Source: Actinophytocola sp044466355
Lineage (GTDB): Bacteria > Actinomycetota > Actinomycetes > Mycobacteriales > Pseudonocardiaceae
Direction: 5' to 3'
Length of the DNA stretch: 64,000 nucleotides
NCBI RefSeq assembly: GCF_044466355.1
Contig: NZ_JBITMQ010000006.1
Span: 372,001-436,000 of the forward strand
Made by a program: the position numbers and the translations under genes
In this document: in pieces, positions 7,843-31,500 of the stretch
How positions within the stretch are numbered: position 1 is the stretch's first letter
How the letters are laid out: every line of letters begins with the position of its first letter
Notes under the pieces: generated by a model
The model's database searches: none
Told to the model about the DNA's origin: nothing
Seen by the model: only the letters and a program-made list of their open reading frames with translations

Positions 7843-9471
7843 ATGTTGAGAACCGATCTGATCCGTCCGCTGACCGAGCTGCTGCGCGAACACGCCGCCG
7901 CGACCCCGGACAAGGTGGCGTTCGCCGACCCGTGGCGCAGCGTGACGTGGGCGGAGCTGGAGCTGCGGTCCGCGCGGGTGGCCGGCCACCTGGCCGACAT
8001 GGGCCTGCAGGCGGCCGACCGCGTGCTGCTGTACCTGGACAACATGGTCGAGGCGGTGGAGAGCCACCTCGCGGTGCTGCGGGCGGGCGCGATCAGCGCG
8101 CCGATCCACATCGGACTGGAGGACGCCGAGCTGGCGGCGCTGCTGGCCGACAGCCGCGCGACCACGGTCTTCACCGACACCGCACGCGCACACCAGGTGA
8201 ACCGGGTCCGCCGCGAGTTCCCGAACCTGACGGTCGTGCTGGTCGACCACGAGGGCGAGGAGCTGGACGACGAACTGCCGTTGTTCCCGCTGTTCTCCGA
8301 GCTGGCCGAGATCCAGCCGGGGGCCGAGCCCGAGGGCGACCTCGGTCTGGACGACCTGTCCTTCCTGACCTACACCGCCGGTGTCACCGGCGCCCCGCGT
8401 GCCGTGCTGTTCAGCCAGCGCAACGTGATGTGGGCGATCGCCGCCTGTTACGCGCCGATCCTGGGGATGGGCCCCGAGGACCGGGTGGCCTGCCCGCTGC
8501 CGCTGGCGCACGGCATCACCCAGCAGGTCGCCGTGATCGGTGTGCTCGCGACCGGCGCGTCGGGCTGGCTGACGCCGACCGCGGCCGAGGACGTGGCCGA
8601 CCTGATGGCCAACCGGACCTCGTTCCTCACGGACCTGGCCCGGCGGCGGATCACGTTCCTCGCGGGCATCCCCAGCACGTACCTGGACCTGCTGTGGGCG
8701 GGCAGCTACCTCGACGTCGACCTGCCGGACGTGCGCGTCGCCCTGGTCGCGGGCGCGTCGTCGGTGACCACGCTGCGGGAGCGGTTCGAGGAGCGGTTCG
8801 GCGTGCGGCTGCTCGACAGCTACATGACCACCGAGACCACCGGTCCGGTCGCGGTGAGCTGGCCCGACGGTGGCCGGGTGGACGCCGCGTGCGGCATGCC
8901 GATCCCCGGTGTCAGCGTGCGGATCATCGACCCGCGCACCGGCAAGGACGCCGGTGTCGGGCAGGAGGGCGAGCTGTGGGTCAGCGGCCCGAACGTGACC
9001 GCGGGCGGCTACCACAACCAGGCCGCCGCGATCAGCGACGGCTGGTTCCACACCGGTGACCTCGCCACCCGCGACGCGCACGGGTACCTGACGATCACCG
9101 GCCGCATGGCAGAGCTGATCACCCGTGGGTCCACCGCGATCAACCCGCGCGAGATCGAGCACGTGCTGCTCGGTGTCGACGGCGTCACCGCGGCGGTGGT
9201 CGTCGGCGAGCTGGACGAGGCGCTGGGCGAGGTGCCGGTCGCGTACCTGCAGACCGGCGCCATGGGCGTCGACCCGGCCGCCGTGTTCGCGGCCTGCCGT
9301 GCGCTGGCGCCCGCGAAGGTGCCGGTGAAGCTGTACCGGGTGGCGGAGCTGCCCCGCGTGCGGGCGGGCAAGCCGGCCCGGCTCGCGCTGCGGGACGTCG
9401 CCGCCGAGCTGCTTGCCGTGCAGCCCGTCGAGACCGGCACCCGGCCGCAACCCCGCCCCGAAACCCGCTGA
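7843..9471 (+). CDS. Acyl-CoA/acyl-ACP ligase-like AMP-binding enzyme
   Basis: 542 residues of the ANL (adenylate-forming) superfamily, stand-alone with no carrier domain. The phosphate-binding loop reads LTYTAGVTGAPRAVLFS, where the usual Pro-Lys-Gly is Pro-Arg-Ala. The A5-like motif is YMTTETTG, the hinge motif is GRMAELITRGSTAINPREIE and the C-terminal Lys lies in RAGKPARLA. It follows the P450 by 9 bases and has GGGGAG before its ATG. It precedes the first PKS, which lacks a loading module, so a natural reading is that it activates the starter acid. The altered P-loop leaves open weak or changed activity. Its substrate cannot be read from the sequence. Confidence 0.85.
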   Translation: MLRTDLIRPLTELLREHAAATPDKVAFADPWRSVTWAELELRSARVAGHLADMGLQAADRVLLYLDNMVEAVESHLAVLRAGAISAPIHIGLEDAELAALLADSRATTVFTDTARAHQVNRVRREFPNLTVVLVDHEGEELDDELPLFPLFSELAEIQPGAEPEGDLGLDDLSFLTYTAGVTGAPRAVLFSQRNVMWAIAACYAPILGMGPEDRVACPLPLAHGITQQVAVIGVLATGASGWLTPTAAEDVADLMANRTSFLTDLARRRITFLAGIPSTYLDLLWAGSYLDVDLPDVRVALVAGASSVTTLRERFEERFGVRLLDSYMTTETTGPVAVSWPDGGRVDAACGMPIPGVSVRIIDPRTGKDAGVGQEGELWVSGPNVTAGGYHNQAAAISDGWFHTGDLATRDAHGYLTITGRMAELITRGSTAINPREIEHVLLGVDGVTAAVVVGELDEALGEVPVAYLQTGAMGVDPAAVFAACRALAPAKVPVKLYRVAELPRVRAGKPARLALRDVAAELLAVQPVETGTRPQPRPETR

Positions 9472-9553
9472 CCCCCCGCTCGACCGACCCGCTGACTGAC
9501 CCGCTTGACCCCGGCTGATCTCCGGCTGAGCACCCCCGATCGAGGAGACCGCA

Positions 9554-24469
<14,916 letters not shown>

Positions 24470-24480
24470 GCGGGGGGTTG

Positions 24481-24830
24481 GTGTCCTCGCCGGACGGGCA
24501 AGTCTCGGGGAGGGGGCCTTCCGAGTTGGTCTCGGGGTGTTTTGGCATGGATGGGGGCCTGCCCTCCCGTCGACCTCCCTCCGGGCTATCACACCGCGTC
24601 AAGGGGGCCATCGCCTTGGCATGAGGGCTGGTTCGGGCTGGCCCCCTTGACCCGGCGTGATCGGGCTTCGCCAGGTCGACGGGAGGGCAGGCAGGCCGTC
24701 TTTGTGGGCTGGCGCCCGGCTTGTGCACGGGGCTGGGGCCCGCTTCGCGGGTCTGATCGCCGAAAAGGGAGATCCTTGCTCATGTCCGGGCGGGACGTTC
24801 CCAATGTGACGATCATGGTCCCGGCCATCT
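24481..24830 (+). repeat. Dispersed repeat element, copy A
   Basis: About 350 bases that recur, inverted, at about 50686-51112. The core is a long imperfect hairpin: the arm at 24558-24607 pairs with 24642-24691 around a 34-base loop. To its right lie a short hairpin-like stretch (GCCCGCTTCGCGGGT) and a conserved tail reading GATCATGGTC near 24810-24820. On the minus strand an 80-codon frame (24589-24828) contains MIVTLGTSRPDMSKDLPFRR, also present in copy B, but its C-terminus diverges and codon bias is poor. I treat it as a structured non-coding or mobile element rather than a gene. It sits directly after the trimodular PKS stop. Confidence 0.75.
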
Positions 24831-24869
24831 TTGTCGGTGGCGCTGCTGGTGGGGGCGCTGGATGCGGAA

Positions 24870-24901
24870 AGGCCGGCAGTCGCTGACGCGACTGCCGGCC
24901 T
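24870..24901. terminator. Bidirectional terminator hairpin
   Basis: AGGCCGGCAGTCGC at 24870-24883 pairs perfectly with its complement at 24888-24901 around a 4-base loop (14-bp stem). It lies between the convergent trimodular PKS and SRPBCC genes, 17 bases beyond the SRPBCC stop, so it should stop transcription from that side and any read-through of the repeat. Confidence 0.85.
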
Positions 24902-24918
24902 GTGGGGCGTGTGGGGGG

Positions 24919-25419
24919 TTAGCCAGCGGTTACCTGTGCGTGTTCCTTCTCCGCGTGGGCCTTCAGGTTCAGCAGCTGCCTGCGCATCATGATCATGTCG
25001 ATCAGGCCCAGGGGCCTGCCGATGATGTTCGGGCCGTTGAACACCGCGCGTGCGACCAGGCGGGTTCCGGTGCCCTCCGGGCGCACGGCGTACGTCGTCG
25101 CTACGCGGCCGCTGCGGATCGTCACGTGGACGTCGCGTTCGAAGGAGGCCAGGGTGAACAGGCGCATGAAGCGCTGGCCCTCCTCGAGGTCCGTCAGCTC
25201 CGGCGTGCGGACCGGTGGGCTCTTCTTGCCGAAGTTGTCTAGGTAGTCGTAGCTGTACGGGGCAAGGCGGATCTGGCACAGCCAGGCCCACACCAACGAC
25301 GGCGGTGCGTCGACGGACACGGCGCGGTCGGCTGCCAGTCCGTCCGGAAAAATCTCGTCACAGGGCAGCTTCGCGGCACGTTCGTCAGCCGTGGCGCCCC
25401 ACACCTCTCCCGGAAACAT
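24919..25419 (-). CDS. SRPBCC (START-like) superfamily protein
   Basis: 166 residues. Ordered features typical of a helix-grip fold are: an N-terminal strand with RAVSVDAPPSLVWAWLCQIR, a mid-protein RFMRLFTLASFERDVHVTI, a strand pair around TTYAVRPEGTGTRLVARAVF, and a long C-terminal helix from GLIDMIMMRRQLLNLKAHAE. This family binds hydrophobic ligands and includes polyketide cyclases, but many members are plain ligand-binding proteins. The DNFGKKSPP loop resembles uncharacterised actinobacterial SRPBCC proteins. The ATG at 25419 opens the fold sensibly. It is transcribed against the PKS, so a role in the pathway is possible but not shown. Confidence 0.75.
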   Translation of the reverse strand: MFPGEVWGATADERAAKLPCDEIFPDGLAADRAVSVDAPPSLVWAWLCQIRLAPYSYDYLDNFGKKSPPVRTPELTDLEEGQRFMRLFTLASFERDVHVTIRSGRVATTYAVRPEGTGTRLVARAVFNGPNIIGRPLGLIDMIMMRRQLLNLKAHAEKEHAQVTAG

Positions 25420-25542
25420 GAAGTGATTGTGCCATTCTTCCCATAATTCGACTCCGTGGTTGCGCGATGCTCCAGTGGGGGTCTACCCGATGGTGGAACA
25501 AAAATGCGACACTGCACGTGTCGACGATGAGGAGGTGCCGTC
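25420..25542. promoter_or_regulatory. Divergent spacer with small inverted repeat
   Basis: 123 bases separate the SRPBCC gene (minus) from the small membrane protein (plus). CGACAC at 25507-25512 and GTGTCG at 25518-25523 form a 6-bp inverted repeat around 5 bases, and GAGGAGGTG follows as the ribosome binding site for the gene at 25543. The left part is comparatively AT-rich. No defined promoter boxes are assigned. Confidence 0.35.
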
Positions 25543-26013
25543 ATGACGGGCACGAAAAGCTGGTGGCACAGCCCGGCCCGCCATTTCATCCAGCACCTGC
25601 TGGAGATGACCGCGGCCATGTTCATCGGCATGGGGGTGCTCGCCATGCCCGCGCGGATGCTGTGGGAGGCCCTCGGCTGGGACTTCATGATCGAGAACCT
25701 TGTGGCGCGCACCCTCGTGATGGCGACGAACATGACCATCGGCATGGCGGCGTGGATGCTCTTCCGCGGGCACCGCTGGCGGCCCATCCTCGAGATGAGC
25801 CTGGCCATGTACCTGCCGTTCGTCGTCATGTACCCGTTCTACTTCGGCGGGCTCGCCGGCACGACCGGCGTCATGGTCGTCGGGCACGTGCTGATGGTGC
25901 CCGCCATGGCCGTGGTGATGCTGTTCCGGCTCGACGAGTACACCGTCGACCACAGCAGGCACCGGCGTCCGGCGGCCGAGCCTGCGGAGCTGGCCACCCA
26001 ACCCGAGGGCTGA
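25543..26013 (+). CDS. Small membrane protein of unknown function
   Basis: 156 residues with four hydrophobic segments (about 18-40, 52-75, 84-103 and 108-128) and a charged C-terminal tail (from LDEYTVDHSRHRRP). Methionines are frequent throughout the membrane part (MTAAMFIGMGVLAM, MATNMTIGMAAWM, MLMVPAMAVVM). The start follows GAGGAGGTG closely. I do not recognise a characterised family, though similar proteins are common in actinobacteria. A strong terminator follows 17 bases after the stop, so this looks like a single-gene unit between the SRPBCC and MMPL genes. A connection with the polyketide pathway is not evident. Confidence 0.75.
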   Translation: MTGTKSWWHSPARHFIQHLLEMTAAMFIGMGVLAMPARMLWEALGWDFMIENLVARTLVMATNMTIGMAAWMLFRGHRWRPILEMSLAMYLPFVVMYPFYFGGLAGTTGVMVVGHVLMVPAMAVVMLFRLDEYTVDHSRHRRPAAEPAELATQPEG

Positions 26014-26029
26014 AATCCCGCGAACGACC

Positions 26030-26058
26030 GTGCCCGGCATTCACCGAATGCCGGGCAC
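26030..26058 (+). terminator. Strong hairpin terminator
   Basis: GTGCCCGGCATTC at 26030-26042 pairs perfectly with GAATGCCGGGCAC at 26046-26058 around a 3-base loop. The 13-bp GC-rich stem stands 17 bases after the stop of the small membrane protein. Confidence 0.85.
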
Positions 26059-26091
26059 TGGTCGTGTTCGGGAATTCCACACAAACCCGAT

Positions 26092-26128
26092 CATGAATTC
26101 TCCACAGGTCATATGTGAGGAATTCATG
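26092..26128. promoter_or_regulatory. Inverted repeat upstream of the MMPL gene
   Basis: CATGAATTC at 26092-26100 and GAATTCATG at 26120-26128 are perfect complements. An inner CACA/TGTG pair (26103-26106 and 26114-26117) extends the symmetry after a two-base mismatch. The stretch is AT-rich for this genome and lies about 110 bases before the MMPL start, so it may be an operator for that gene. No regulator for it is identified. Confidence 0.45.
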
Positions 26129-26237
26129 TTCTTGCCGCGAACTGGTTCACGAAAGAGTGAGCGGGCGTTGACTGTACGACAAGACGGCTGGGAGCGTGGG
26201 ACGTGAACCGACCACGTCTGTCAGGGGCACCGCTGTC

Positions 26238-28463
26238 ATGTTCACTGCCATAGGACGCTTCGCCGCCACCCGCGCGCGCTGGATCCTCGTCGTTGCCCTG
26301 CTGGCGCTGATAGCCGCGGGCGCGGTGGGGTTCACCGTCTTCACCAAGCTCAAGCCGGAAGGGTTCTCTGACCCCGCCGCCGAGTCCTCCCAGGTTCAGA
26401 ACGTCATCGACGACGAGTTCGGCGGGCAGGTCGACGTCGTGGCGATGGTCTCGGTCAAGGACGGCTCCGTCGACGACGACGCCGTGCGGGCCGACGCCAC
26501 CGACCTCGCCGAGCGGATCGGCGACGACCCCGCCGTCACGGAGGCCATCTCCTACTGGGGGACGGGCGCGCCGAGCCTGCGCTCGGACGACGGCCGGCAC
26601 GGCATGATCGCGATCAAGCTGGAGCAGGACGACATCACGGCCACCGAGGAGTTCGCGGAGCGGTTCGCCGACGCCTCCACCGCGGAGTACGACGTGTACT
26701 TCGGCGGGCCCAAGATGATGTCGGTCGACAGCCGCACCCAGGTCGGCAAGGACCTGGCGCTGGCGGAGGCCATCGCGGTGCCGATCATCCTGGTGTTGCT
26801 AGTGTTCGCGTTCGGCAGCCTCGTCGCCGCCAGCCTGCCGTTGCTCATCGGCGCCGCCACCGTCTTCGGGACGTTCGCCGCGCTGTCCGGGATCGCGTCC
26901 GCCACCGACGTCTCCATCTACTCGATCAACCTGACCACGGCGCTGAGCCTCGGCCTCGCCGTGGACTACGCGTTGCTGATGGTCAGCAGGTTCCGGGAGG
27001 AACTGTCGTCCGGGCGGTCCATTGAGGACGCCGTCGTGCGCACCGTGCAGACCGCGGGCCGGACCATCGTGTTCAGCGCGTTGACGGTCGCGGTCGCCCT
27101 GGCCGTGCTGATGATCTTCCCCCTGTTCTTCCTGCGCTCGTTCGCGTACTCCGGCATCGGGGTCGTGCTCATCGCGATGCTGACGTCGGTCGTGGTGCTG
27201 CCCGCGCTGCTGAAGGTGCTCGGGTACCGGGTCAACGCGGGCAAGCTGCCGTGGTTCAAGAAGACGCCGAGCGCGGTGTCGCCGTTCTGGCGCCGGGTCG
27301 CGTCCGCGGTGACCAAGCGGCCGATCCTGTGCTCGCTGCCCGTGATCGCGGTGCTGGTGCTCGGCGCGCTCCCGGTGCTCAAGGCCGAGTTCGGCACGCC
27401 GGACGACCGGGTGCTGCCGGAGTCGACGCAGACCAGGACCGTCGGCGACACGATCCGCACGCAGTTCCCCGACGACAACAGCCGCGCCATCCAGGTCGTC
27501 GTCACCGGGTTGCTGCCCCCGGCGGACGTCGCCGACTACGCGGGCCGGCTGTCGACGCTGCCGGACGTGTCGCGGGTCGAGTCCAGCTCGGGCGTCTTCG
27601 TCGACGGCGCGAGCCGGGGTGTGCCGCCGACGTCGGCGGCCATGGGCAAGCCCGAGGTGCAGCGGTTCGCGGTGATCACCGAGGACGACGCGCGGTCGGC
27701 GAACGCGCAGGAGCTCGTGCACACCATCCGGGACACACCCGGGCCGGTCGGCACCGATCCGCAGGTCGGCGGTTCGGCCGCCACCCTGGTCGACAGCAAG
27801 GAGGCCATCGGCAGCAGGCTCCCGCTCGCCGGCGGGTTGATCGCGCTGTCCACGTTCATCCTGCTGTTCCTGTTCACCGGCAGCGTGCTGCAGCCGATCC
27901 GGGCGCTGGTGTTCAACGTGCTCGGGTTGTCGGCGACCATCGGTGTCCTGGTGATGATCTTCCAGGAGGGCTGGCTGGCCGACTTCCTCGGGTTCACACC
28001 GATGCCGCTCGACACCAGCATGCTGATGCTGTTCTTCTGCATCGCGTTCGGACTGTCGATGGACTACGAGGTGTTCGTGCTCAGCCGCATCAAGGAGGGG
28101 CACGACTTCGGGCTCGACCGGCGGGCCGCGGTGGTCGACGGGCTGTCGCACACCGGCCGGATCGTGTCGACGGCCGCCGTGCTGATCGCGGTGAACTTCT
28201 TCGCCTTCGGCACCGGTGGCGTGAGCTTCCTGCAGATGTTCGGGATCGGGGCGGGCCTCGCCATCATGGTCGACGCCACACTGATCCGCGGTGTGCTCGT
28301 GCCCGCGGGCATGCGCCTGCTCGGGCGCGCCGCCTGGTGGTCGCCGAAACCGCTGCGAGTACTGCACGACAAGGTCGGCCTGTCGGAGTCGGCTCCGCCC
28401 GAGCCGCCCGCGCCGCGTGCGGAAAGTCCAGTGCGGCGCGAGAAGGAACCCGCTCTCGACTGA
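26238..28463 (+). CDS. MMPL-family (RND) membrane exporter
   Basis: 741 residues with the two-repeat RND layout. A first TM near 10-32 is followed by an extracellular porter-like domain, a group of five TMs (about 170-330), a further TM near 360, a second external domain, and five TMs (about 535-710). Family hallmarks are GLAVDYALLMVSRFREE in the first half and GLSMDYEVFVLSRIKEG in the second half; the Asp-Tyr pairs relay protons. It probably exports a hydrophobic or amphipathic product, a second exporter besides the MFS protein. The ATG at 26238 has AGGGGC 10 bases upstream and starts MFTAIGRFAATR as usual for the family; a GTG at 26196 would add 14 residues. The C-terminal tail is Pro/Glu-rich. 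Confidence 0.93.
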   Translation: MFTAIGRFAATRARWILVVALLALIAAGAVGFTVFTKLKPEGFSDPAAESSQVQNVIDDEFGGQVDVVAMVSVKDGSVDDDAVRADATDLAERIGDDPAVTEAISYWGTGAPSLRSDDGRHGMIAIKLEQDDITATEEFAERFADASTAEYDVYFGGPKMMSVDSRTQVGKDLALAEAIAVPIILVLLVFAFGSLVAASLPLLIGAATVFGTFAALSGIASATDVSIYSINLTTALSLGLAVDYALLMVSRFREELSSGRSIEDAVVRTVQTAGRTIVFSALTVAVALAVLMIFPLFFLRSFAYSGIGVVLIAMLTSVVVLPALLKVLGYRVNAGKLPWFKKTPSAVSPFWRRVASAVTKRPILCSLPVIAVLVLGALPVLKAEFGTPDDRVLPESTQTRTVGDTIRTQFPDDNSRAIQVVVTGLLPPADVADYAGRLSTLPDVSRVESSSGVFVDGASRGVPPTSAAMGKPEVQRFAVITEDDARSANAQELVHTIRDTPGPVGTDPQVGGSAATLVDSKEAIGSRLPLAGGLIALSTFILLFLFTGSVLQPIRALVFNVLGLSATIGVLVMIFQEGWLADFLGFTPMPLDTSMLMLFFCIAFGLSMDYEVFVLSRIKEGHDFGLDRRAAVVDGLSHTGRIVSTAAVLIAVNFFAFGTGGVSFLQMFGIGAGLAIMVDATLIRGVLVPAGMRLLGRAAWWSPKPLRVLHDKVGLSESAPPEPPAPRAESPVRREKEPALD

Positions 28464-28487
28464 ACCACCGAGTTACCGGGAACTGGC

Positions 28488-28536
28488 TGCCCGCATACCC
28501 CGCGTCCGTACGCTCGACGCGAGAGGTATGCGGGCA
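28488..28536. terminator. Nested hairpin between the MMPL gene and the DH-less PKS
   Basis: TGCCCGCATACC at 28488-28499 pairs perfectly with GGTATGCGGGCA at 28525-28536. Inside it, CGCGTC at 28501-28506 pairs with GACGCG at 28516-28521. It starts 25 bases after the MMPL stop and 77 bases before the PKS start. It probably terminates the MMPL transcript, but its position also fits an operator for the PKS genes. Confidence 0.65.
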
Positions 28537-28564
28537 GTCACACATTCAAGGGCTTGGGGACGGT

Positions 28565-31500
28565 ATGGCCACGTCTGACGAATTGGTTGAGGCGCTGCGG
28601 TCCTCGCTGAAGGAGAACGAGAACCTCCGGCGGGAGAACGAGGAACTCACCGCCGGCGCGCGGGAACCGATCGCGATCGTCGGTATGGCGTGCCGGTACC
28701 CGGGCGGCATCACGGACGCGGACTCCCTGTGGGCGGCCGTCGTCGAGGGCCGCGACGGCATCGCACCACTGCCCGCCGACCGTGGCTGGGACACCTTCGC
28801 GAGGGCGTTCGGGATGACGTCCGTCCTTTCCGGATCCGGCGGTTTCCTCGACCACGCCACGGAGTTCGACGCCGGGTTCTTCGGCATCAGTCCACGTGAG
28901 GCCACCGCGATGAGCCCGCAGCAGCGGGTGCTGCTCGAAACGTCGTGGGCCGCGCTGGAACACGCCCGCATCGACGCCGACACCGCCCGCCGCGCCACCA
29001 CCGGTGTGTTCGCGGGGCTCATGGGTGAGGACTACGGCATCCCGGTCCTGATGTCCGGCGAGGACCTCGGCGGCTACATCAGCACCGGCACCACGCCGGC
29101 CGTCGCGTCGGGACGGGTGTCCTACGCGCTCGGGCTGACCGGGCCGTCGCTGACCGTCGACACCGCGTGTTCGTCGTCGCTCGTCGCGGTGCACCTGGCG
29201 GCGCAGGCGTTGCGGCGCGGTGACTGCACACTCGCGCTCGCGGGCGGGGTCAGCGTGATGTCGACGCCCAGCTCCTTCAACGAGTTCTCACGCCAGGGCG
29301 GGCTCGCCGAGGGTGGGCGCTGCCGGTCCTTCGCCGCGGGAGCCGACGGCACCGCGTGGGCGGAAGGTGTCGGGGTGCTCGTGCTGGAGCGGTTGTCCGA
29401 CGCGGAACGCAACGGGCACCGCGTACTCGCCGTGGTCCGCGGGTCGGCGGTGAACCAGGACGGCGCGTCCAACGGGCTGACCGCGCCGAACGGGCCGTCC
29501 CAGGAGCGGGTCATCCGCGCCGCGCTCGCCGACGCCGGACTGTCCCCTTCGGACATCGACGCTGTCGAGGCACACGGCACCGGCACCCGGCTCGGCGACC
29601 CGATCGAGGCGCAGGCGTTGCTGTCGACGTACGGCCGCGACCGTGAGACGCCGCTGTGGCTGGGGTCCGTCAAGTCGAACTTCGGGCACGCCCAGGCCGC
29701 CGCCGGTGCGGCCGGGATCATCAAGGTCGTGCAGGCGCTCCGGCACGGGGTCCTGCCGCGCACACTGCACGTGGACGAGCCGACGCCGCAGGTCGACTGG
29801 TCGGCCGGAACGGTCCGGCTGCTCACCGAGGAGCAGCCGTGGCCGGAGGCCGGGCGACCGCGTCGTGCGGCCGTGTCGTCGTTCGGGCTGTCCGGCACCA
29901 ACAGCCACGTGATCATCGAGGCGGTGCCGCAGGCGGTGCCCGCCCCCGCGAAGGACGCGCCCGCGATGCCGTTGGTGCTGTCCGCCAAGACCCCCGCCGC
30001 GCTGCGGGCGCAGGCCGACGCGGTGCGCGACCACCTGACCGCCCACCCTGAGCTGTCCGTAGCGGACGTCGCGTTCTCGCTCGCCACCACCCGCACGCAC
30101 TTCGAGCACCGCGGGCATCTCGCGGGCACCGACCTCGTGCCCGTCGCGCGCACGGACGGCAAGCTCGCGTTCCTGTTCTCCGGGCAGGGCGCGCAGAAGC
30201 TCGGCATGGGGCGGGACCTCGCGCAGGCGTTCCCCGTGTTCGCCGAGGCGTTCGACGAGGTGCTCGCCGCGCTCGACCCGCACCTGGACCGGCCGCTGCG
30301 CGAGGTCCTCTGGGGCGGGGACGAGGAGCTGCTGAACCAGACCACCTACACCCAGCCCGGTCTGTTCGCGGTCGAGGTCGCGCTGTTCCGGCTGTTCCGG
30401 TCGTGGGGGATCCGGCCCGACTTCCTCGCCGGGCACTCGATCGGTGAGCTGGCCGCCGCGCACGTCGCCGGGGTCCTGTCGCTCGCCGACGCGGCGCTGC
30501 TCGTCACCACGCGGGCGCGGCTGATGCAGGCGCTGCCCGCCGGTGGCGCGATGGTCGCCGTCCAGGCGAGCGAGGACGAGGTCACGGTCACCGGTGACGT
30601 CGGGATCGCGGCCGTCAACGGACCGACCTCCGTGGTGCTGTCCGGGCCCGAAGCGGACGTGCTCGCCATCGCGGCGACGTTCGAGGGCCGCAAGACCAGC
30701 AGGCTCGCCGTCAGTCACGCGTTCCACTCGCCGTTGATGACGCCGATGCTCGCCGACTTCGCCCGTGTCGCCGCGGGGCTGTCCTACGCGGAACCGAGCA
30801 TCCCGGTCGTGTCCACGGTGACCGGCGACGTGGCCGACATGGCCACGCCCGAGTACTGGATCCGCAACGTCGCGCAGACCGTCCGGTTCGCCGACGCGAT
30901 CGCGACGCTCGCGGACGAGGGTGTCACCACGTTCGTCGAGCTCGGCCCGGACGCCGTGCTGTCCGCGATGGCGGCAGAGAGCGCCTCCGGCAGATTCATC
31001 CCCGCTCAGCGGCGCAAGCAGCCCGGTGACCGGGTGGCCGTCGAGGCGCTCGCCGCCCTGCACTGCGAGGGCCGCACAGTCGACTGGCGGGCGTTCTTCG
31101 CGCCCTTCACCCCGTCCGCGGTCGACCTGCCCACCTACGCGTTCGACCGGCAGCGCTACTGGGTCGACGTCAGCGACTGGCGCGTGACCGACGAGTCCGT
31201 CGTGGACTCCTGGCGGTACCGCGTCGACTGGGCGCCGGTCGACACGCGGGCGTCGCTCGACGGCCGCTGGCTGGTCGTCGGCGCGAACGACGCGGTCGCC
31301 GACGCGGTCGCCGACGCGCTCGCCAAGCACGTCGAGATCGTGCGCGCCGAAGTCGGTTCGCTGCCCGCCGGGGACTTCACCGGTGTCGTCTCCACGCTCC
31401 CGCTGGCCGACACGATCAGGCTCGTCCAGGAGGTCGAGGCACCGCTGTGGTGCGTGACCACCGGCGCCACCACCGAGTCGCCGGATCCCGACCAGGCTGC

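Noticed and set aside
9472..9553. Short direct repeats (GACCCGCT and similar) before the first PKS
   Set aside because: The units are 8 bases, imperfect and in very GC-rich DNA, so they could arise by chance. They do not match a clear SARP heptamer spacing.
24599..25291. Minus-strand frame of 230 codons joining repeat copy A and the SRPBCC gene region
   Set aside because: It crosses a strong terminator and overlaps the SRPBCC gene in another frame. Only the repeat part recurs elsewhere, and codon bias is poor.
27251..28564. Upstream extension of the PKS frame that starts at 28565
   Set aside because: These codons overlap the MMPL gene in a different frame. The PKS starts at the docking coiled coil at 28565.
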